NCBI GenBank assembly: GCA_004802705.1 | Contig: SGPL01000122.1 | Span: 1-64,000, forward strand | DNA from: Bondarzewia mesenterica | Lineage: Eukaryota; Basidiomycota; Agaricomycetes; Russulales; Bondarzewiaceae | Length of the DNA stretch: 64,000 nt | Reading direction: 5' to 3' | Part shown: positions 56,481 through 64,000 of the stretch, piece by piece | How positions within the stretch are numbered: the first letter of the stretch is position 1 | Layout of the letters: the number at the start of each line of letters is the position of its first letter | The notes under the pieces: generated by a model | What the model was told of the DNA's origin: nothing | The model's input: the letters and a program-made list of their open reading frames with translations, nothing else | The model's database searches: none | Translations under genes and position numbers: made by a program

Positions 56481-57385
56481 CTTCTCCATTTTATGCATAA
56501 AGTCTTGATGCAATTTTGGGTCTAGGGAATAGAGGATGAATGCAATGCCAATTACCGCTCTCCACTGGAAACGTCTATATGATTGATAACACACCAGTTC
56601 CAGATATTCGAGTCCGAGTCCGAAGGCCTCATGGCAGACCGCAGCATGGTGCATCTGATCGCAGCTCACCCAGCGCCCACACAAAGTTGCCCCTTTTCAG
56701 AAGGCTGCTTGTAATGCATACCTTCTTTCGATGTCGTCGTGGGTACAATGATGAAGTCAGGAAAGGCTTACCGTGGTAAGTAAGGTGTCAGAGCTGCACC
56801 AAACAGGTATGTCATCTTGCGATACCAGCTCGGTTGACCTGACAGTGAAGTTATCGTTCATGGACTCGGGTAAACTAGGCGGTGGGATGACGGACTGCAC
56901 GGAGAATCTGATTCGTAGAGCGGATATAATAAGAGGCACCTTCTGGCACCTTCCGACACCACTGGGCATCTTAGGCTCTTGTAGCTTCCATGGTCCACGC
57001 TCACAACTGGCATGTTGATTGCCCCAAGCACAGGTAATTGCATATGAGCAAAGGAATCTAACACAACTTAATAATAGTACTCACTGTATTGGGCAATGGT
57101 GATAAACAAGTGATTCTGACATTGCATCAGAGCAGCATCAGATCATCAAAAGGGCAAATGGAAGGCCCTTCAATGATCCTGGAACTGTCCTTTTAGTAGC
57201 CTAGTCATGCATGGGCAAGCAGCACTGGCGTTCCGCGGCAGCGCCTATCCGAATCCGGCGTGAACAGCATGATATATTCATCAACAGACCTGTCTGGGGG
57301 AATCATGAGGCTAAAAATTACTTGCTTGCATGTAAAAGTCCACATCCAGGCATGTCCCACGGCCAAGGGCACCCAGAGCTAGCGA
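56480..57385. other. No gene recognised
   Basis: CpG-normal sequence with short open frames on both strands and no recognisable domain. The phrase TACCAGCTCGGTTGACC occurs both at about 56,060 and 56,825, a short repeated motif of unknown meaning. Later P450 exons could not be found here. Confidence 0.35.
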
Positions 57386-57389
57386 CAGC

Positions 57390-57725
57390 AACCCAAGGCC
57401 TCGTTAGCAAACAATGATGGTCTGGGTCGCCTGCAAAATAACCCTTCCTCGAGGGTTGTCCACCAACATGGAATAGATAACATTCCTCCTGTGTGTACAT
57501 ACACGCTCAAATAAACGCCTCTGCCGGCCAGAAGTAAACTGTGCTCACACGAGAATTTCTGCTGCCGGTCGATGATCACCGGTCGATCACAATCGTCGAC
57601 CCTCGTACACACATATATACGCATTTTCGAATGCATAGCCTACACTTGCGAGCAACACGGAGGACTGATGTTTCAGATGTCTGCAGAGTTCTAACCACTG
57701 AGCCACACGGATCTCATAACGAACT
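57390..57725 (-). mobile_element. tRNA-related SINE-like element
   Basis: On the minus strand, TGGCTCAGTGGTTAGAAC (about 57,705-57,688) matches the RNA polymerase III A box (TRGYNNARNNG) and the tRNA D-arm. It is followed by CTCTGCAGACATCTGAAAC and a weak B-box candidate around GTTGCTCGCAAGTG. No tRNA cloverleaf can be completed, so it is not a functional tRNA gene. A tRNA head with an unrelated body suggests a SINE. The body end is not defined. Confidence 0.4.
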
Positions 57726-57756
57726 AAATCTAGATCATACTAGGAGAATAAAACAC

Positions 57757-59954
57757 TTACGCCGTATCTGAGATCCTAGGCACGAACAAAGAGAAATACT
57801 TGTGCAGTTGCTTGACGCTTGACGCGTACGCACCGATCATTCCATCCGGCCTAACCACCACAAACGTAGTCTCGTCCTCGCCAACTTTGTACCCCGCATA
57901 CGCATGTCCACCGGCATCCACAAACTGGCCGACACCCGCTAGGTCCTGGGACTCAGAACCAGATGGAGGAGTAGCGCAATCGATGCGATGCCGGTCTCAC
58001 AATACTTGACCATCTCCCGAACATCAGATTCCAAATCCCGTGGCGTGCGACCGGCGAAGACGAGTATAGTGTGCATGTTGCCGCCCTGAATCACATTGAA
58101 AAGCCTGATCTCATCTCCTCCCGGCTTGCGCATAAGCATTGTAGCGTCCGGCGCCCGATCCCCAGCACGAATCTTATCGCCAGAAACCCCGTACGGGCTC
58201 TTCTTGACGAGTTGGGNGTCCTCATCTGGCTCCCTTCCCTCCAACACAATTGGNCTCCACCGGCAGTTGACTCCGAGCTGCAGNANCTGGCGCGGGCGCC
58301 ACATAGGGTCGCCCNGCCTANCCTCTGCCTTGCGTGCNTCGAGTGTCGAGGGCGGCATGTGAGTGAACGCGAGGTGGTGCAAGTCACTCGTNAAGTTAAG
58401 CATCTCAGCCACGACGGGCNTGCGCTCTATTTNNTAANTGTCGAGCAACGTCGGCANGGCGAGGNGCTTGTGTACAAGGGCGAGNTTCCAGGACACGTTG
58501 AGNTGTATATACGGTCGTCGCGGATTAGNGTGGAAACCATTTNGTGGCGGTNGGAGTGATTCAAGGNCTCACTGCATCCATTACACCAGTGTTAGTGCCT
58601 TGGCCACCNGCAGGCGAGTGACAGTGNGCACTGTCTGTTGAGTTCNTATCATAAGCACAAGCCCNNTCNAACATNGAAATCGCNTCGCACNGCCAACTAA
58701 GAACNCGCGCCNTACGCTGAACTTGTTAACCATACGGATATTGGCCCTNTNGCGNGCCCATGAGAATGAGCCAGGCANAANAGAGATAGGAAANGGTATT
58801 GTACCTCCATTCCGATATCCAAGATGCATTTCGGAGTTGTATATCAGTCGATTTGCTAATATCGTTGAACATCCTTTGGATACCTTCATCGTCCTGAGGG
58901 GGNGGGTTTGNGAGCTCGANGCCCATAGATTGAATCTGGAATGTAGGCGCAGNCAGCACAGGCTTTAGGAAGAAGCTANNATNCAGTAAACTTTGTAAGC
59001 TCTGAAGAATGATGNAATGGAAACACGCACACTTTCTTGCNGAATTCGCCCCATCGGTGCCAATGCTGCGGGTCATCGNGCAAATGAGGGCAACTGACGC
59101 ATTGCCCACAGATGAACTCACCGTGCGATCAATGTCTGTACACTCGACATTCGCCACGAACATCTTATCNCCCTCCTTNGTTTCTCCNNNAAANGACAGA
59201 CCTAGNATCCTACGCATCGACCCTGTTTTGTACGGTTGACAACTCAGATGTCAACCTGNGCACACAATATCTAAACTCATACCTCTCGCGCCATCGGCAG
59301 CAACGACATACTCAAACTCTTGAGAGCTTTCTGCCTTCTGAGTCTTGATACGTGCAGTGACTTTGTGTTCTGTCTGCTCTAGCCCGACCAACTCAACGCC
59401 CAACTCGACTTTCGCGCCCAATTTCTCAAGATTCTTCCTCAGAACATCCTCAAACACGGATTGGTGCAGATTAATTGGTCCAACCTGATCCATCATCCAT
59501 CCGAACGCGGCACGTAAACAAAAGAAAAGCACTCACGTATGGCATTCCCGTGTTTTTATCAGCCTCTTCAGCCCACTTAATCTCGGACAAAATCTCCTTG
59601 CCAACACCATGCAAAGCCATCATGTACGGCGGAGTCGAAATGGACAGCACATCTTCAAGAACCCCGAGTGATTCGAGGACCTCTAGCGTTCGCGGCTACA
59701 GAACGTTAAGCACAAAGGTGAATGCTCGGCACCAATTCTGACTCCCTACGTACCTGGATAGAAGTGCCCCGTATGGCCCCGTGAAATCCCTGTCTGCGAT
59801 CTATGATACGAATAGGGATGCCATTTCTGCGGAGTGTTAGCGCTGCTATGAGACCCGATGGTCCGCCGCCAACCTGAAATCAAGCTGAGCTTCCAAATGC
59901 AGATATGAGAGCGAAGATTGTGCTGACTATGAGGATTGCCGGAGGGGTCGACAT
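57757..59954 (-). pseudogene. FAD-dependent monooxygenase, phenol 2-monooxygenase type, one late frameshift
   Basis: Probably hydroxylates an aromatic compound using FAD and NAD(P)H. The start at 59,954 gives 'MSTPPAILI', a GTCAGC...TTTCAG intron, then 'VGGGPSGLIAALTLRRNGIP' (dinucleotide-binding loop) and 'RQGFHGAIRGTSIQ'. Next come 'PRTLEVLESLGVLEDVLSIS', 'GPINLHQSVFEDVLRKNLEK', 'VVAADGARG' (DG motif), 'MFVANVECTDIDRT', 'HWHRWGEF', 'DIQLRNASWISEWR', 'NIRMVNKFSV' and 'DSAHCHSPAGGQGTNTGVMD', the FAD-ribityl G-D motif split by an intron. The tail is a thioredoxin-like domain ('CETGIASIALLLH', then 'GQFVDAGGHAYAGYKVGEDE'). At about 57,960 one base is missing relative to the readable frame, giving an early stop; the other frame runs to TAA at 57,757. 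If that is a consensus error the gene could be intact. Ambiguous bases are dense (58.2-59.3 kb). Confidence 0.7.
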
Positions 59955-60128
59955 AGTGAAGGATGAGCGCGTTAACGATGACTTCGTCGGTCTATGTGCA
60001 GCTTGTGATGTGCTCGGAGGAAGCTTAGTGGCCTGTGGAACATGATAAGAATCTTGTCTATGAATAATGGATTAGCGCTCAAATTTCTGTGCTTCTGTGG
60101 GCCATCTGCATCGAACTGGGGAAGGAGA

Positions 60129-60140
60129 CCATATATAGTG
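60129..60140 (-). promoter_or_regulatory. TATA box of the monooxygenase gene
   Basis: CACTATATATGG on the minus strand, about 180 bp upstream of the ATG at 59,954. Spacing fits a transcription start near 60,100 and a leader of ~150 nt. No other support. Confidence 0.4.
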
Positions 60141-60149
60141 TTTTGATTT

Positions 60150-61600
60150 GTGTACGTGCTACTGCCGCCGACAAGTGGTTCGGAACTACACGATCCCACT
60201 GTGAGCTTACTAGCCCGGCTGTCAGTTTGTATCAGACGCTACCAGTAGTACTAACAGATGCCCCAGACCTCCCCAGACGCATTCCTTTGAAGTACCATAC
60301 TTGCTTTAAAGGTTGGCCCCTTCCATCGCACCACCCACCTCCCACCTTGGTAAATCATAGTAAATCATGGTATCGACATTCATAATGACTCTGCCAGCCG
60401 CGAGCGCAGCGCTTCTGATGTCCATGCTGATTCTGACTTCGCTCATAGTCCGTTTTCCTTGCGACTCAGGAAACGCTGGCGGTTGGCGCTTCTCAAGCCT
60501 TCTCTACATGAGGCGCAAATTGTTCTGGCCGCCCGCGGATGACTCGGATCTTTTCGTGTCTTATTGTTGTGCGCCAAAGCCCTTCCTCGTATGAGGAGTG
60601 CGCAACGCCCGCTTAAAGAGTCAAATCGCTAGTGCATCTCAATCTTAGAAGGTGGTGCTGACTTTTTGAACTAAGGTAGCTGCTAGACCTCTGCTACGAC
60701 TGCGGAATGTTGCAGGTGCTGCCAAAATGCACNAAAGAGCAATCTATCGTACTAATTTCGCCGACAGAAAGGCCATCGCACATATCGTGCCTGACTTTGT
60801 ATCCTCTTCTCTAATAGCTCCAGATGTGGGTTTATCATGATTCTTGATTCTCCGCGATCGCACAGGGCTAACCAAGGCTAACCACAGTACGCGTTACATT
60901 AATTAGTCCCTGGCCTTGCCCTTGCTTCCGGCATATACCATGATGACGCTTGTTGCTCTGCGGTTGTTCTGGATGCTCCTTAGGATTCGAGCACCCGATG
61001 AGCCCAGTGGAGAGCGACGACAGGCCCACAAGTCCTCGCCGGATGCCGGCATCGCAGGTATGAACTGTCTGTGTCATCATTTTATACGATGAGGTGGTTT
61101 TTGGTGAAGCTTTGCCTTTTTACCAGACCCTGTTACATAGCCAAGAGGTCAATGTGCTTGGCCACTTCAACAACTTACATATTACCATGACCCATCGAGG
61201 GCTTACTCATCTCTCGGCGGATCTTATCCATGGCATATGTAGATGGATGCAGGCATGGACAAACGCTGGCTTGGCGCGTGCGTAATTTCATACAGGTGAG
61301 TTGACTCGCAAGGCATCTGGATGAATATGAAGTATAACCTCTCCCTGATCTAGGCTGCACAGCGAATATGCATGTTTCCTTGCTGAGATGATTAGAGACA
61401 TGTGCATGCTGGGACGACTCATCCTCCTGCAAATGCTCGCATGCTCTTGCATCGGAATAGCAGTACGGCCGAGGTGGGTGTATGAGACCCGCTACTGCCA
61501 GTGATGTTGTGCCTTTCATCTTTGTGCAATCCCTCACACCCTCTTCAGCTCGGCAAATGTACTTTTGTAGTATCTCTCAGAAAGACGCCCTCTACACGAA
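60150..61600. other. No gene recognised
   Basis: CpG-normal intergenic sequence. A plus-strand frame at 60,367-60,594 starts with a hydrophobic stretch ('AASAALLMSMLILTSLIV') that could be a membrane segment. A minus-strand frame at 61,175-61,537 is open for 120 codons. Neither shows a known domain or clear splice structure. Confidence 0.35.
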
Positions 61601-61611
61601 GGAACCCAAGA

Positions 61612-62225
61612 TTAAGCTGCAGTATCAAGGAGAACTTCTCTGAAAATTAAATTCCCTCGAAGTTGCCTACCGCGAGCGTGGATGCAACTGACGTGCTCGA
61701 GCATCACCCACTCCACTTCGACGGCAAGTTGATTATCGCAAGACGGTCTGGATGAGTGATTTGCCTTACTGGGTCGAGCGAAGGACGTTGAAAGCAGGTG
61801 GGTGTTAGTGGGCTGAGTCAAGACTGATGTGAATGCCCTCATTTACTGGAAGGAGATATGTAGTGCACCGGGGACAATCTTGAATCGGGACTCGACACCC
61901 AAGAAAGCTGAAGCGTTCAGTAAATCAAAGAGGTATGTAATGTCTTCCTTTCTTCGCAAGCGAGTGTTGTCGCAAGTGATATCAAGTACCAAAGTTGTGA
62001 TCACTTCATGTGAACCAGACGATACGGAATAGAACTTGTCAGTGGCAATGTCGCCTTGCGCGACTCACATACCCTTCTAATATAATCCTTGAATATGCAC
62101 CTGAGATCTCGTTCGTAGGTCGGCATTCGTCGGCGTGCCGATGCGCTTCAGTCGCACATCGACGCAGAGGTTGATCGAGTTCCTGCGTCCCTGATCTACT
62201 TCGTCCTGTTTATTGACAATGATTG
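61612..62225 (-). CDS. Possible multi-exon gene, product unknown
   Basis: On the minus strand 'LSKRGAIIVNKQDEVDQGRR' and 'NSINLCVDVRLKRIGTPTNA' (about 62,220-62,130) end at a CAG|GTGCAT site. After ...TGACAAG or a similar acceptor, 'CDNTRLRRKEDITYLFDLLN' and 'ASAFLGVESRFKIVPGALHI' follow near 61,970-61,850, then 'MRAFTSVLTQPTNTHLL' to a stop near 61,612. The residue mix is protein-like, but I recognise no family and the exon borders are guesses. It could also be a decayed exon set of a larger gene. Confidence 0.3.
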
Positions 62226-62698
62226 CGCCACGCTTAGACAATGACCTGCTTCATCGGGACTATATCTGACTATATGTGCTCTCCATCACCTCGCCTCAGC
62301 TTTCCTCCGATCCTCCTGTCCGTTTCACCACAGGTGCCTGCGTGGCACTTACTATTAAAATAAAGCAACACTTCCGTGCATTCAGCTACCAGTACTAGGT
62401 ACGGTCAAGGCACGCATTGTCGACAGCATGGATATGCTCCGGTGGGTCCGCCTCTGTCCGCCTGAAATGATCAAGTCTTCGGTGTCTTCATCCGACGTAG
62501 TAAGCAAGAGATGTCCGGTCAGCGGATAATTGACATCTCAGCCGCCAGGTACGTGATTTAGTTGACCTGGAGACGGTGAATGCATCCAATTTTACCACAT
62601 ACCAGCTCGTGACAGTAATGATGGGGCCACTCAGCATCTTGGATCTCATGCAATGGTTAAAAACCAGGTGTCTAGGGACATATCTTCATCGTGGTATC

Positions 62699-64000
62699 AT
62701 GCCTCTTGAACATATCCTGTCTTTGCATTTCTTGATAATTGTCGCTCTCATAAGCTTGGTACATGCGTACTCGAATTCATCTTCGAGCATTGGCACTTGC
62801 CATGCCATCGCCGCAGCTATTTCCCCCGCATCCGGTGTCTACTATCCTGGTAAATGTCAATGGCCATGTATTCCGTAACCTGCTCATCTGTGTTGCTATA
62901 GGATCAACCAACTATACAGACGACATAGAACATTTTCTAGAATCAAGCAGTCAGAACTCTACATGCTCCGTTGAGCCAGGTAGCGTCGATGATGTGGCGA
63001 TCATTGTGGGTCTCTCTGAAGCAGGCCCGCATATCCGCAACTGATCAGTCCGGCGGGTTCAGCTGCGACTCCTAGGAATGAACCAAACGCCTTTTGCAGT
63101 GAGCACAATGGGTTTGCGAGACTGAATTCACTGAACCGACGTTTGCTGACAGGTGAAAGGCGGCGGACACTCATCGAATGTCGGATTCTCCTCGACAACT
63201 GGCGTTCAAATTGCTATGACGCGATTTTCTGAGATCGTATACGACGAGAACTCTCTGACAGCCGATATTGGTGCCGGAGTTCGTTGGGAAGATGCTTACA
63301 GAGTCTTGAATGCGATCAACCGCACTGTGTGCGGAGCCAGAGCTACCGGCGTTGGTGTTGCAGGTCAAACGCTGGGAGGCGGTAATATGTTCAATGGATC
63401 TCACGCTAGCTTTTTGACTCAGTTTCATACCTATCAGGGGTGAATTGGTGGTCAAATCAGTACGGAGAGACTATCGACACTGTAACAGCGTACGAACTCG
63501 TGTTGCCGAACGGAACGGTAACGACAGTGACAGAGGCAAACGAAGATCTCTTCTTCGCATTGAAGGTGAGAATTTGCATGATGTTCGTCCACTTGCATTA
63601 CTGATACAGCGTGAAGGGCGGATATAATAATTTTGTGAGATTGAGCAGATGGTATGATAAGTAGTCATGGCTGAAATATTCTGTCTTTGAAAGGGTATCG
63701 TGACTAAATTTACGTTCCGGACGTTTGAGATCGGCAAAATATGGGTGAGTCTCGATGATCCCAACTTTTTGGTCATTTTCATTTATGTTGGTCAAGGCCG
63801 GCGAGCTACTCATCCCGGGTGAATCCCAAGACGCTCTTAATACTGCTGTCGCGAACTTCTTCGCGAATACCACTGACCCAAAGGCCACAATTGTTACACA
63901 GTATCGGTATTTAAATTCTAACGTGAGCGATTTGTACCATAATTTTTGTCGGCATCTCATCTACCTGCATTAGCTGAGCTTCGAAATTACGGTTTTCTAC
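62699..64000 (+). CDS. Secreted FAD-linked oxidase, berberine-bridge-enzyme-like (5' part)
   Basis: Likely a secreted oxidase of alcohols or sugars carrying covalent FAD. Exons: 62,699-62,849; 62,902-63,005; 63,063-63,098; 63,153-63,381; 63,438-63,565; 63,617-63,634; 63,694-63,744; 63,797-63,922; 63,974 onward past the window end. Phases agree throughout. Met at 62,699 begins a signal peptide ('HILSLHFLIIVALISLVHAY'). Then 'VKGGGHSSNVGFSS' holds the His that carries FAD in this family, followed by 'IGAGVRWEDAYRVLN', 'VCGARATGVGVAGQTLGGG', 'WWSNQYGETIDTVTAYELVL', 'EANEDLFFALKGGYNNFGIV' and 'TKFTFRTFEIGKIW'. The Cys of 'VCGARATGVG' is placed as in bicovalent members. The C-terminal substrate and BBE domains lie outside the window. 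Exon 6 is only 18 nt. No stop or frameshift is seen. Confidence 0.8.

Noticed and set aside
57695..57705. Functional tRNA gene on the minus strand
   Set aside because: Only the D-arm/A box is convincing; acceptor stem, anticodon arm and B box cannot be folded.
58071..59348. Several plus-strand frames of 76-162 codons
   Set aside because: Antisense shadows of the monooxygenase exons.
49600..64000. Secondary-metabolite gene cluster (P450, FAD monooxygenase, BBE-like oxidase, reductase piece)
   Set aside because: Several members are pseudogenes or fragments, there is no core synthase, and orientation and spacing show no coordination.
1..64000. Ascomycete-type RIP as the cause of the CpG-poor left half
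   Set aside because: The visible pattern is loss of CpG, and the gene content is basidiomycete; classical RIP acts mainly on CpA. A dinucleotide computation would decide.

Overview
The window looks like nuclear DNA of a filamentous basidiomycete, most likely an Agaricomycete. On the right side, genes have many very short introns (about 47-69 nt) and include a Dnmt1-type DNA methyltransferase with BAH domains, a berberine-bridge-enzyme-like oxidase and a phenol-hydroxylase-type monooxygenase. The left side is packed with fossils of families typical of mushroom genomes: a Helitron replicase, a hAT transposase, a DUF6589 protein and a gag-like protein. All family names come from motifs I recognised by eye; no search was run.

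Region 1, about 1-41,400, is a repeat graveyard. It is AT-rich, CpG is visibly rare, and every ORF is broken. In order it holds: a DNA-transposon-like element (1.0-4.4 kb); an inverted array of a ~160-bp satellite (4.6-6.7 kb); a ~95-bp minisatellite (6.7-7.3 kb); an LTR and a gag-like remnant (7.3-9.3 kb); low-information sequence; a second LTR cut by a hAT-like transposase (14.5-16.3 kb); a decayed short-chain dehydrogenase gene (16.8-17.7 kb); a Helitron replicase fossil (18.2-21.3 kb); an internally deleted copy of the first element (23.7-24.3 kb); two more minisatellite copies; and a nearly complete 5.76-kb element with ~150-bp terminal inverted repeats (35,464-41,222). That element carries a DUF6589 gene and a RecQ-like helicase gene in convergent orientation.

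Region 2, about 41,400-49,500, has normal CpG content. It starts with a younger copy of the same LTR and continues as a mosaic of broken host-gene pieces: a thioester-reductase piece, an RNB exoribonuclease exon, the C-terminus of the acetolactate synthase regulatory subunit, and ankyrin repeats. Two copies of a ~160-bp MITE-like repeat and a ~55-bp minisatellite are interspersed.

Region 3, about 49,500-64,000, is gene-bearing. It holds a Dnmt1-type methyltransferase (18 exons, 1,226 aa, three apparent GC-AG introns), a collapsed pseudogene of methylcrotonyl-CoA carboxylase alpha, a cytochrome P450 N-terminal fragment, a SINE-like tRNA-derived sequence, an FAD monooxygenase with a late frameshift, and the 5' part of a secreted BBE-like oxidase that runs off the window.

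The layout suggests a methyltransferase gene lying beside a domain whose sequence looks shaped by loss of methylated CpG. The metabolic genes are in different states of decay and do not form an evident cluster. Scattered single Ns (dense at 10.1-15 kb, 24.5-41.8 kb and 52.2-59.3 kb, nearly absent elsewhere) look like ambiguous consensus bases, not assembly gaps.
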